The notes beneath the pieces were generated by a model. The model did not search any database, was not told where the DNA came from, and saw nothing but the letters and a program-made list of their open reading frames with translations. This document shows, one piece after another, positions 1 to 7,543 of a stretch of DNA of 8,786 nucleotides. Origin of the DNA: JAGLTZ01 sp964637695 (GTDB lineage: Bacteria; Blakebacterota; Blakebacteria; Blakebacterales; Blakebacteraceae); NCBI GenBank assembly GCA_964637695.1, contig CAZWVF010000075.1, positions 1 to 8,786 of the forward strand, given 5' to 3'. The translations under genes were made by a program, and so were the position numbers. Each line of letters starts with the position of its first letter. Position 1 is the stretch's first letter.

Positions 1-25
1 GAATCATAAAACACCGGGTGGAGTA

Positions 26-1408
26 TCAGAACAACTCGAACGCCGGTGGGCCGGGTGCGGTGGCGAAGAATTGGGAATCGGTTCGCCGGTCGGGGTATTC
101 ATTCCTGTAGAGTTGTGCCCACCTTTCCATGAAACTTCCGGCCTCGTCGGCGTTGATCATCGCCCAGACACTTCCTCCGAATCCGGCGCCAAATGGCAGC
201 GAAGCAACAGCACCTGCCTCTTTTGCAGATCTTGCCAGGAATTCAGTTTCGGGAACCGTGTTTTTCAGCAGTCGCTCCCCGAGTGATCCGGCCCGCTCAC
301 AAAGTTCTCCGAATGCAGCCACATCTGACCTGGCAAGAAATTCACCGGCGGAGGGGACTATCTCCTCACTCATAGAGAAGAAGTGTTCGAATCTGTCCAG
401 CAGGTCGGCAGCGGGGGCACCCGCCCTGTCGGATTCTGAAAGGAGAGAACGGATTTTGTCCGCGACATCGGTGGATCCTGCGAGTGCCTCCCCGAAATGC
501 TGATCGTCTGAACCGGTCGATTCCCTCCACAACAGGAGAGCGGTCTCCATCAGACCGGCTGCCCTGTTGTACTGCTTCATGGCCGATCCGGTCTTCTGAG
601 CCACAACCCCGCTTACTCCAATAACGAAGAGTTGCTCATCGGGCCACTCCAATACCCTCTCCAGTCTGGCCGGTCTGTATGAGTACTGCATCAGGGCATT
701 CGACCGGCAGCAGAGTATCGCGGTATGGTCCTGGCATCCACCACTGGTACCAACTCCCCTGTCTCCCTCCAGAGAACGGAAACTCCGCCCGTTTTCAACA
801 AGGCCGAGGTATTCTGCAAGATCTTCAGTCGAGCTGATATTCCCGGCATATCGATCTGTCGTGCTTATCCCGTTCAGACGCGAGAGGGCAAGGAAGGTCG
901 CTATCATCAGCATGCTGGAGCTTCCCAGGCCGGCGTCCTGAGGTAGATTGCTGGCAAAGGCAATATCCGCTCCTCGAATGGAGCCGGGGAAATTACGCAC
1001 AATCCTCCTGGCCACCGTCATCGGGTAATTGGACCACTCTCCAGCCACCGGCTTGAGATCGGATGTGATCTGAAAGGTGGCGGTATCGTCAATGAGGATA
1101 TCGGTCACATGGAGAGTTGAATCGGTGCGGCCGGCTGCGACCATGCAGCAGCCACGCTCGATACCGGCTATGATGCTTCTGCCTCCCCCATAATCCGTAT
1201 GGTTGCCTATAACTTCTATCCGGCCGGGTACAAAATGCGCGGTGACCTCCGTGTCAAAAACCATACCTGAAGCCTGAAGAGATCGGGCAGACCTGACGAA
1301 CAGGTCGGCGATCTCCTCAAGCGCGGACCTGCCCAGACCCGCCGCGATCAATCTGGATCTGACACTGTCGTGATCGAAGAGCTGATCGAGTATAATCCCT
1401 CCGCTCAC
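26..1408 (-). CDS. Galactokinase-like GHMP family sugar kinase
   Basis: This 460-residue protein has the full GHMP kinase layout and probably phosphorylates a sugar at C1 with ATP in the cytoplasm. Motif I is PGRIEVIGNHTDY (residues 61-73), the galactokinase signature with Asn where classical GalK has Glu (GEHTDY). Motif II is LPQDAGLGSSS (155-165), the ATP phosphate loop. GGCQDH (223-228) carries the presumed catalytic base Asp227. Motif III is PFGAGFGGS (405-413). The length is somewhat above the usual 390-450 of galactokinases. The start is a GTG whose GTGA overlaps the stop of the nucleotidyltransferase gene by 4 nt. A GAGGTG ribosome binding site lies 5 nt upstream. It is the last gene of the symporter operon that lies in the window. 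The family is secure; the substrate (galactose, arabinose, a uronic acid or another sugar) is not, and the Asn substitution sits in the sugar-binding motif. Confidence 0.88.
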   Translation of the reverse strand: MSGGIILDQLFDHDSVRSRLIAAGLGRSALEEIADLFVRSARSLQASGMVFDTEVTAHFVPGRIEVIGNHTDYGGGRSIIAGIERGCCMVAAGRTDSTLHVTDILIDDTATFQITSDLKPVAGEWSNYPMTVARRIVRNFPGSIRGADIAFASNLPQDAGLGSSSMLMIATFLALSRLNGISTTDRYAGNISSTEDLAEYLGLVENGRSFRSLEGDRGVGTSGGCQDHTAILCCRSNALMQYSYRPARLERVLEWPDEQLFVIGVSGVVAQKTGSAMKQYNRAAGLMETALLLWRESTGSDDQHFGEALAGSTDVADKIRSLLSESDRAGAPAADLLDRFEHFFSMSEEIVPSAGEFLARSDVAAFGELCERAGSLGERLLKNTVPETEFLARSAKEAGAVASLPFGAGFGGSVWAMINADEAGSFMERWAQLYRNEYPDRRTDSQFFATAPGPPAFELF

Positions 1409-2217
1409 AGGTTCACCTCAACACCTTCCAGAAGTTCTTCCACCGGTCTTATGTTAGCGCGCCTCGAAAGATCCGGTATGACCGCCTCTGAAGGGATCAT
1501 CTCGAATCTCTCGTTCAGATTGCGGATCGCCCAGGCAATGGCGTCGGGCAGTTCCAGTTCTCCCCGTTTTGAGAGCTCTATCGACCGGCAGGCCTCATAT
1601 ATCGAAGGACCGAACTTCCAGCAGCCCATGCTGACCCAATGCGGTTCTCTTAACGCGGCCAGCTGATCCGGCTCGGGTTTCTCGATCAGATCAACCAGGT
1701 ATCCCTCCTCGTCCGTTATCAGGAAAGCGCAGTTGACGATCCTCTCAATTGTCGCCTTCCCCCCCTTTCGCAGGCTCCCGGCGTTGAACCCAACCAGCCC
1801 CGGTCCATCGAGCCGGCGGATCACAGAGAGCACCTCCATCGGATAGTAGTTATCTGAATTGAGCATCAGGAAGGGAGAGGAACCGGTCGAGGATTCCGCT
1901 GCCAGCAGGGCATCGGCACTCCCCCCCGGTTCCTTCTGAACGGAAAAGGACAGGTATATTCGACTCAATTCAACGAGATCATAATAGTCGCGGATCATCT
2001 GAGAACCCGGACCTGTTACGACAGACACATCCCTGTATCCCGCATCGGCCAGTGCGCTGAGGAGGTAGTTGAGGAAGGGCTGGCCGTTGATCGGTATCAT
2101 CGCCTTGCAGCCGGTTGCCGCAACCTCCGCCTGCTCTCTGCTGAGCACGGCGTCGGGATCTTCCCGCTGCATCCTGGTACCCAGACCTGCAGCAAGTATT
2201 ACCGCCTTATCCATCAT
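1405..2217 (-). CDS. Sugar-1-phosphate nucleotidyltransferase-like protein
   Basis: This 270-residue protein is a Rossmann-type NTP transferase that probably joins a sugar 1-phosphate to an NTP, giving an NDP-sugar and pyrophosphate. LAAGLGTRM (8-16) is the nucleotide-binding signature, Lys38 in KAMIPI is the likely sugar-phosphate/triphosphate lysine, GGSADALL (98-105) is the base-recognition loop, and LNSDNYYP (119-126) holds the metal-binding Asp122. EKP at 179-181 is a further conserved family element. About 22 residues separate the signature Arg15 from Lys38, roughly twice the usual spacing, so a short insertion sits in the active-site lid. The double ATG start lies inside the last codons of the symporter gene (11-nt overlap), and the stop overlaps the kinase start by 4 nt, which implies translational coupling. 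Pairing with a GHMP kinase suggests a two-step salvage of a free sugar. Nucleotide and sugar specificity cannot be read from the sequence. Confidence 0.85.
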   Translation of the reverse strand: MMDKAVILAAGLGTRMQREDPDAVLSREQAEVAATGCKAMIPINGQPFLNYLLSALADAGYRDVSVVTGPGSQMIRDYYDLVELSRIYLSFSVQKEPGGSADALLAAESSTGSSPFLMLNSDNYYPMEVLSVIRRLDGPGLVGFNAGSLRKGGKATIERIVNCAFLITDEEGYLVDLIEKPEPDQLAALREPHWVSMGCWKFGPSIYEACRSIELSKRGELELPDAIAWAIRNLNERFEMIPSEAVIPDLSRRANIRPVEELLEGVEVNL

Positions 2218-4030
2218 CGAGCAGTATTCCGGCGGGTTCGGATGACCTGCTTATCCTGCTCCACATCCGCAGGATGTAGATGACCGCCAGCACGGCAACC
2301 GCCACAAGCACCAGTGCCAGAGGTAAGTTGCCGTATATCAGATAACCGATTGCAAAGAGGGCGCTGTAAACAGCTACACAACCGGCGAACATGCAGAGGA
2401 TCCCCAGAGGCACGATCCACCCGCTTTCCATTTCGATCTCTTCACCCTCTGCCCTGGCACGTTCCAGAACCCTGCGCCAGCCCGGACCGCCCGGATTGAC
2501 TTTCGTGTAGAAGGAGAGAAGCACGCTCTGTTCGGTGGGCCTGGTCATGAAGGTCACGGCGACCCAGGCAACAGTCGTGATGCCTACGCCGCTCAACAAT
2601 TTGACCCAGGCCGCCAGCTCCACGCCCGGGAAAAGATCGGGGTGGATAAGCTCCACGTATATGGCGAAGAGGAAGGAAACGATCATGGCCGTCAGTTCGC
2701 TGAAGGCGTTGATACGCCACCAGAACCAGCGGAGGATGAACAGGAGACCGGTGCCTGCACCTATCTGCAGCAGGATATGAAAGGCCTGGAGGGCGTTTTT
2801 CAGCCAGAGCGCCAGTGCGGCGGCCACGATCATCATGACCGCGGTGGAGACCCGGCCGACCAGAACGAGTTCCTTCTCGCCGGCTTCCCTGTTGATGAAT
2901 CGCTTCCAGAAGTCGTTGACCACATACGATGATCCCCAGTTCAGATGAGTCGAAATTGTGGACATGTACGCGGCTATCAACGAACCGACCACGAGCCCCA
3001 GAAGACCGTGCGGCAGGAATGTGAGCATTGCCGGATAGGCCAGATCGTGCCCGAGGATGCTCTCCGAGATATGCGGGAAGGCCAGCTGCAGAGATTCCAC
3101 TGTAGGGAATACAATCAGCGAGGCGAGTGCCACCAGTATCCAGGGCCACGGCCTGAGAGCATAATGAACCACGTTGAAGAACAGTGTGGCTCCAGTGGCA
3201 TGAGTCTCATCTTTTGCCGACAGCATCCGCTGGGCGATATACCCCCCTCCACCCGGTTCTGCCCCGGGATACCAGACACTCCACCATTGAACCGCAAGGG
3301 GGATGACCAGGATAGAGACCAGGGCCTCTCCGTTGCTGAAATCGGGCAGGATTGACAGCTTTCCGCTTACCAGCTCGTTGGACAGCAGGCCGCTCAGCCC
3401 TCCCACGTCGGGGTGCCCTACTGCCACAACAGCCGCGGCTATCGATCCTGCCATCGCTACGATAAAGAGAAGGAAATCGGTCAGAAGGACCCCCCTGAGA
3501 CCACCCAGCATGCTGAATACCATCGTAACCAGTGCAGCCAGCGCTATCGTCTTCAGAGGTGAAAGATCAAGAAGTACACCGCCTATCTTGATGGCGGCCA
3601 GAGTGACTGCCGCCATGATCATGATGTTGAAGAAGATGCCAAGGTAGAGAGCACGGAATCCGCGCAGGAAAGCAGCCGGGAGACCGCTGTAGCGCAATTC
3701 GTAGAATTCTATATCGGTCATCACACCGGATCGCCGCCACAGCTTTGCATAAACAAACACCGTCAGCATTCCGGTCAGCAGGAAGGCCCACCACACCCAG
3801 TTGCCCGACACTCCGTTCTGACGCACGATATCGGTTACCAGGTTCGGTGTGTCGGTTGAGAATGTCGTCGCGACCATGGACATGCCCAGAAGCCACCAGG
3901 GCATCTGCCTGCCGGAGAGGAAGAACTCCGACGAGCTCTGACCGGCACGCCTGCTCACCCATAAACCGACGATCAGCGCGATGATGAAAAACGCGATTAT
4001 GAATGCCCAGTCTATGCCTTCTAATGCCAT
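2207..4030 (-). CDS. Sodium:solute symporter (SSS family)
   Basis: This is a 607-residue inner-membrane protein with about 15 hydrophobic segments (roughly 8-24, 45-66, 78-96, 120-150, 160-176, 183-205, 236-252, 281-310, 340-362, 392-410, 413-433, 440-462, 472-494, 537-563 and 568-588). FFLSGRQMPWWLLGMSMVAT (36-55) is typical of the first core helices of SSS transporters. AAYMSTISTHLNWGSS (353-368) contains the Ser/Thr pattern that forms the Na2 sodium site in this family. A cytoplasmic loop at about 497-535, followed by two extra helices, fits the longer SSS subfamily. The ATG start is preceded by GGAGAG 9 nt upstream. The substrate is inferred to be a sugar because the next two overlapping genes encode a sugar kinase and a nucleotidyltransferase. 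SSS proteins also carry proline and carboxylates, so uptake of hydroxyproline for the nearby HypD cannot be excluded. Confidence 0.9.
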   Translation of the reverse strand: MALEGIDWAFIIAFFIIALIVGLWVSRRAGQSSSEFFLSGRQMPWWLLGMSMVATTFSTDTPNLVTDIVRQNGVSGNWVWWAFLLTGMLTVFVYAKLWRRSGVMTDIEFYELRYSGLPAAFLRGFRALYLGIFFNIMIMAAVTLAAIKIGGVLLDLSPLKTIALAALVTMVFSMLGGLRGVLLTDFLLFIVAMAGSIAAAVVAVGHPDVGGLSGLLSNELVSGKLSILPDFSNGEALVSILVIPLAVQWWSVWYPGAEPGGGGYIAQRMLSAKDETHATGATLFFNVVHYALRPWPWILVALASLIVFPTVESLQLAFPHISESILGHDLAYPAMLTFLPHGLLGLVVGSLIAAYMSTISTHLNWGSSYVVNDFWKRFINREAGEKELVLVGRVSTAVMMIVAAALALWLKNALQAFHILLQIGAGTGLLFILRWFWWRINAFSELTAMIVSFLFAIYVELIHPDLFPGVELAAWVKLLSGVGITTVAWVAVTFMTRPTEQSVLLSFYTKVNPGGPGWRRVLERARAEGEEIEMESGWIVPLGILCMFAGCVAVYSALFAIGYLIYGNLPLALVLVAVAVLAVIYILRMWSRISRSSEPAGILLDDG

Positions 4031-4046
4031 CTGCCCCTGCTCTCCA

Positions 4047-4107
4047 GTACACCGCTCCGCAATTACGCCGGTATTCGATGCGTGACCGTAATTACGAGGC
4101 GGTGCAC
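4047..4107 (-). promoter_or_regulatory. Imperfect inverted repeat in the symporter leader
   Basis: Arms of 21 nt (4047-4067 and 4087-4107) flank a 19-nt spacer. On DNA, 17 of 21 positions are complementary. In minus-strand RNA three of the four mismatches become G-U pairs, leaving one A-C mismatch. In plus-strand RNA only one becomes a wobble. The structure therefore fits better as a hairpin in the symporter mRNA leader. Its 3' arm ends one base before the symporter Shine-Dalgarno GGAGAG (4040-4045). The right arm begins with the perfect 10-bp palindrome CGTAATTACG (4087-4096), so it could instead be an operator shared by the divergent genes. There is no T-tract, so it is not a classical terminator. 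Confidence 0.55.
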
Positions 4108-4153
4108 TTGTGATTTCTGACTGGTAAAGAGCCCCTCCGCTGCCGGTATCATG

Positions 4154-4195
4154 GAGGAACGGTTACAGAGTACATGCATCGGTTCCTCAAGGAGG
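4154..4195 (+). promoter_or_regulatory. Phosphoesterase leader: hairpin next to a strong Shine-Dalgarno
   Basis: The Shine-Dalgarno AAGGAGG (4189-4195) lies 6 nt before the ATG at 4202 and fixes that start. Immediately upstream, GTTCCTC (4182-4188) is a perfect 7-bp complement of GAGGAAC (4154-4160) across a 21-nt loop. The same CCTC (4185-4188) can instead pair with GAGG of the Shine-Dalgarno (4192-4195) through a 3-nt loop. The two pairings exclude each other. The ribosome site is clear; the regulatory reading is inference. Confidence 0.45.
4162..4190 (-). promoter_or_regulatory. Candidate sigma-70-like promoter for the symporter operon
   Basis: On the minus strand TTGAGG (4185-4190) and TGTAAC (4162-4167) are separated by 17 nt. 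Each matches the consensus hexamer at four of six positions. Transcription from here would start near 4155 and give a leader of about 125 nt containing the inverted repeat at 4047-4107. The match is weak and the organism's promoter consensus is unknown. Confidence 0.25.
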
Positions 4196-4201
4196 CCATC
4201 A

Positions 4202-5098
4202 ATGATGTTCCATTCCGGTATCCGCAAATGTCAATACCCGTTACTGATCCTGATCGCCGCATCCATCATCCTTGCCGGATGCAATGGTGAATCCGGCCGC
4301 CTGGACATCGAGGTTACCGATGGAGCGGTCCCATGGACGAACCTGAATCTGTATAATAATCAGGACACTTTCCAGTTCGCTATCGTTGCTGACCGAAATG
4401 GAGAAAGGCGTCCCGGCATTTTCAGCCAGGCGGTTGAAAAACTCAATCTGCTTCTGCCGGAATTCGTAATGTGCGTGGGCGATCTGATCAACGGATATAC
4501 GGAAGATGAATCGATCCTCGATCAGGAATGGGACGAATTCAATAATCGGGTCGGCCGGCTCCAGATGCCCTTTTTCTATGTTATCGGCAATCACGATGTG
4601 ACCAACGAAGTCATGATCTCCAAGTGGAAGGAACGATTCGGCCGTCTCTACTACCATTTTGTCTACAGGGATGTTCTCTTCCTCTGCCTCGACAGTGAAG
4701 ACCCTCCCCGGAGAGCCGGAGCCGACGGTATCGGAGAGGAGCAGTACAACTACTTCAAACAGGTAGTGGCGGAGAACGATGATGTTCGATGGACCATGAT
4801 CTTCCTGCACAAGCCGATGTGGAAAAGGGGGGAAAGAGCTGAAGGCTGGGAACGTTTCGAGGATCTGCTGAAAGGCAGGAATTACACGGCGTTTGCAGGC
4901 CACGATCACCAGTACATCACATCAACAAAGGACGGGCACGAATACTATCAGCTCTCCACCACCGGTGGAGGGAGCGAGTTGAGAGGCGTAGAGATGGGAG
5001 AATTCGATCACATCATGTGGGTTACCATGACAGACGAGGGACCCCGGATCGCCAATCTGCTCCTGGATGGTATTCTGGACGACTCCCCGGGCAGATAA
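4202..5098 (+). CDS. Lipoprotein metallophosphoesterase (calcineurin-like)
   Basis: This 298-residue secreted phosphoesterase is probably anchored to a membrane by lipid. The N-terminus has basic residues, a hydrophobic stretch and the lipobox LAGC, giving a predicted lipidated Cys at about residue 27. An in-frame ATG exists at 4151, but the AAGGAGG 6 nt before 4202 and the compact signal peptide favour 4202. Metallophosphoesterase motifs occur in order: ADRNG (motif I, Asn in place of the usual DxH histidine), VGDLING, IGNHD, FLHKPMW and AGHDHQ. The metal site is therefore nearly complete. As I recall, environmental homologues often have DRT or DRN at motif I, so this is probably a subfamily trait rather than inactivation. 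The substrate is unknown: sugar phosphate, nucleotide and phosphoester lipid are all possible. The gene is divergent from the symporter operon and convergent with hypD, so it is its own transcription unit. Confidence 0.88.
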   Translation: MMFHSGIRKCQYPLLILIAASIILAGCNGESGRLDIEVTDGAVPWTNLNLYNNQDTFQFAIVADRNGERRPGIFSQAVEKLNLLLPEFVMCVGDLINGYTEDESILDQEWDEFNNRVGRLQMPFFYVIGNHDVTNEVMISKWKERFGRLYYHFVYRDVLFLCLDSEDPPRRAGADGIGEEQYNYFKQVVAENDDVRWTMIFLHKPMWKRGERAEGWERFEDLLKGRNYTAFAGHDHQYITSTKDGHEYYQLSTTGGGSELRGVEMGEFDHIMWVTMTDEGPRIANLLLDGILDDSPGR

Positions 5099-5179
5099 TC
5101 CCGGCGCCTTCCATATCAGCTCCATGGGGGATCGATCCGGCTGAGAAGAGGAACCGCTCGGACCGGGAGGCGGCGGCTC
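5099..5179. other. Convergent intergenic gap
   Basis: These 81 bp lie between the stop codons of the phosphoesterase gene and hypD. I see no GC-rich stem followed by a T-tract in either direction. A 7-bp stem (5133-5139 with 5159-5165, one G-U pair on the minus strand, 19-nt loop) is present but lacks a U-run. Transcripts from both sides may overlap here or end by a factor-dependent route. Confidence 0.4.
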
Positions 5180-7543
5180 CTAAACCGAGGTGTGTCCGGT
5201 TCTGGTTATTATCTCGTCCTGCAGGACCCTGCTCAGATCGCAGAAGTAATCGCTGTACCCGGCGACCCTGACGATCAGGTCGCGATGTTCGTCCGGTTTT
5301 GCCTGAGCTTCAAGCAGCGTATCCCTGTCCACAACATTGAACTGAATGTGATGGCCGCCCAGCTTGAAATACCCTCTGATCAGCTTAGCCAGACCATTCA
5401 TCCCCTTTTCATCATCCAGCAGCTGAGGGGTGAACTTCTGGTTGAGCAGGGTACCGCCGGTCAGCGAGTGGTCCAGTTTCGACGCGGATTTCGTGACGGC
5501 GGTGGGCCCGTGCCGGTCGGCGCCCTGCACCGGTGATATCCCCTCTGAAAGGGGTTGGCCGGCAAACCTGCCGTCGGGTGTGGCACCGGTCACCCTGCCG
5601 AAGTAGATATGGCAGGTGGTCGAAAGCAGGTTGATCCTGTGATGGCCGCCCCTGGTGTTCTCCCGACCCTCCACTGCATTGAAGAAGATATCGAAGGCCG
5701 CGAGCATCAGTGAATCCGCATAATCGTCGTCGTTACCGTACCGCGGGGTTCTGTTGATCAGCATACGGCGCGTCTTCTCCAATCCCTCGAAATCGGAGGA
5801 GAGAGCACCGATCAAATCTGTCATGCTCAGATTGCCCTCATCGAACACGTGGTATCTGATCGCGGAAAGGCTGTCGGTGAGGGTACCGAGCCCGACACCC
5901 TGTATATATGTGGTGTTATACCTGGCGCCTCCGGCGTTGTAGTCGATGCCGCCGGCGATGCAGTCGTCGATCAGTATCGAGAGAAAGGGCACCGGCATCT
6001 CTTCGGCAAAGAGCCTCTCTATCCTGTTGTTCCCCTCTATCTTGATATCGATGAAGTGCTTCAGCTGCTTCTCATACGCTTCCATGAGATCTTCGATAGA
6101 GTTGAAATCCTCTGCCCGGCCGGTCTCGATTCCCGCCTGCCTGCCGGTCCTCGTGTCGAAGCCGTTGTTGAGGGTTATCTCCAGCACTTTCGGGAAATTG
6201 AAGTAACCGCTCAGTATATAGCTCTCCTTGCCGAAAGCCCCGGTTTCAACGCATCCGCTTGTGCCGCCATTTCTGGCGTCCTCAACAGATTTGCCCTGCC
6301 GGGTCAGTTCCTCGACCACCATATCTGCATTGAAAACGGAGGGCTGTCCCCTTCCCTTCCCGATCACGGAACATGCGCTGTTCAGGAATTCATCGGGATT
6401 CTTCGCGCTGAGCTGGATGTTTGAACCCGGCTGGACCAGTCTCATTTCGTCTATCACTTCGAGCAGCAGGAAAGAAACTTCGTTCACGCCGTCCTCACCG
6501 TCACTCTTCAGGCCACCCAGGTTGATGTTGGCGAAATCGGTATATGTAGCGCTCTCCTCGGCCGTCACCCCGACCTTCGGAGGCGCCGGCTGGTTGTTGA
6601 ACTTCACCCAGAAGCACTGCAGCAGTTCCCTGGCACCCTCAAGCGTAAGAGTTCCGTTATCCAGACCCCGTCGGTAGAAGGGATAGAGATGCTGATCGAG
6701 CCGTCCCGGATTGAACGCATCCCAGGGATTCAGCTCTGTTATCACACCCAGATGGACAAACCAGTAGTACTGCAGGGCCTCCCATAGATCTCTCGGGGGA
6801 TTTGCCGGAACGTGTGCGCAAATCTCTGCGATCCTCTCCAGCTCTCCCTTCCTGTCCGGATCAGATTCAGAAGCTGCCAGTTCACGGGCCCTGTCGGAAC
6901 AGCGACCTGCAAATGAGATAAGGGTGTCGGCACAGATCGCCATCGCCTCGAGTTCTTCACGCTTTGCCGTGACGTCGGGATCATCCGATTCATTCAGTCT
7001 GGAAAGACTCTCCTCTATCTCCTCTTTGAACCGGAGGAAGCCCTTCCTGTATATCTTGTCGTCCAGAACGGTGTGTCCGGGAGCCCGCTGCTCCATGAAT
7101 TCTGTATATATCCCGGCGTTGTATGCCATAATCCATTCTTCTGTCATCGCTGCGAATATCTTTCCCCTCAGCGTTTTATCCTTCCAGTAAGGGATTATAT
7201 GTTTCTTGTAACACTCCTTGAATGCATCAGATACAGCGTACGGTATCTTCTCCCGATCGTTGAGGATCTCGAGATCTTCAATAGTGTGACAGCAGAGTTC
7301 AGGATAGGTGGTTGTGGCTTTCGGCTCCGGCCCCCTCTCCCCGACGATAAGCTCCCCCTCATTTATGCAGATCTCTTTGTTTTCGAATATCTTCCTGAAT
7401 ACATGGGCACGCCGGATCGGGACCGGTTCAGATTCGGTTTCCCTGTACGCCTCAGTCACAAGGAGAGCTCTTTCGGCGGTGAGGTGAGGCACCGCGTCCA
7501 GGCTCTGGGTCCTCAACCGTGCTACCCGTTCATTCACCTGCAT
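5180..7543 (-). CDS. hypD: Glycyl radical trans-4-hydroxy-L-proline dehydratase
   Basis: This 787-residue cytoplasmic glycyl radical enzyme is predicted to dehydrate trans-4-hydroxy-L-proline to 1-pyrroline-5-carboxylate under anaerobic conditions. It aligns by eye, nearly without gaps, to Clostridioides difficile HypD as I remember that sequence. The thiyl-radical cysteine is Cys431 in GGTSGCVETGAFGKE, with the base Glu433 two residues later. The glycyl radical site is Gly762 in VRVAGYSDYF near the C-terminus. Residues I recall as lining the HypD pocket are kept at a constant offset of three: Phe149, His157, Asp275, Ser331, Phe337, Tyr447 and Thr642. The ATG overlaps the activase stop by one base (TGATG). 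AGGAGG (7547-7552) is only 3 nt from this ATG, so a GTG at codon 3, 9 nt away, is an alternative start. No ProC gene is present beside it. A related dehydratase with another cyclic or hydroxylated substrate is the main alternative. Confidence 0.85.
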   Translation of the reverse strand: MQVNERVARLRTQSLDAVPHLTAERALLVTEAYRETESEPVPIRRAHVFRKIFENKEICINEGELIVGERGPEPKATTTYPELCCHTIEDLEILNDREKIPYAVSDAFKECYKKHIIPYWKDKTLRGKIFAAMTEEWIMAYNAGIYTEFMEQRAPGHTVLDDKIYRKGFLRFKEEIEESLSRLNESDDPDVTAKREELEAMAICADTLISFAGRCSDRARELAASESDPDRKGELERIAEICAHVPANPPRDLWEALQYYWFVHLGVITELNPWDAFNPGRLDQHLYPFYRRGLDNGTLTLEGARELLQCFWVKFNNQPAPPKVGVTAEESATYTDFANINLGGLKSDGEDGVNEVSFLLLEVIDEMRLVQPGSNIQLSAKNPDEFLNSACSVIGKGRGQPSVFNADMVVEELTRQGKSVEDARNGGTSGCVETGAFGKESYILSGYFNFPKVLEITLNNGFDTRTGRQAGIETGRAEDFNSIEDLMEAYEKQLKHFIDIKIEGNNRIERLFAEEMPVPFLSILIDDCIAGGIDYNAGGARYNTTYIQGVGLGTLTDSLSAIRYHVFDEGNLSMTDLIGALSSDFEGLEKTRRMLINRTPRYGNDDDYADSLMLAAFDIFFNAVEGRENTRGGHHRINLLSTTCHIYFGRVTGATPDGRFAGQPLSEGISPVQGADRHGPTAVTKSASKLDHSLTGGTLLNQKFTPQLLDDEKGMNGLAKLIRGYFKLGGHHIQFNVVDRDTLLEAQAKPDEHRDLIVRVAGYSDYFCDLSRVLQDEIITRTGHTSV

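Noticed and set aside
1..25. Possible terminator or next gene start after the kinase stop
   Set aside because: On the minus strand a CAC-CCG-GTG mini-stem followed by TTTT is only 3 bp. An ATG at 5-7 has too little sequence to judge.
2442..3149. 235-codon frame within the symporter gene on the same strand
   Set aside because: It is an out-of-frame reading of a certain membrane protein gene, rich in Arg, Gly and His as expected from shifted GC-rich codons.
4241..4909. 222-codon open frame antisense to the phosphoesterase gene
   Set aside because: It lies wholly opposite a gene with clear motifs, its translation has no recognisable domain, and no ribosome site precedes it.
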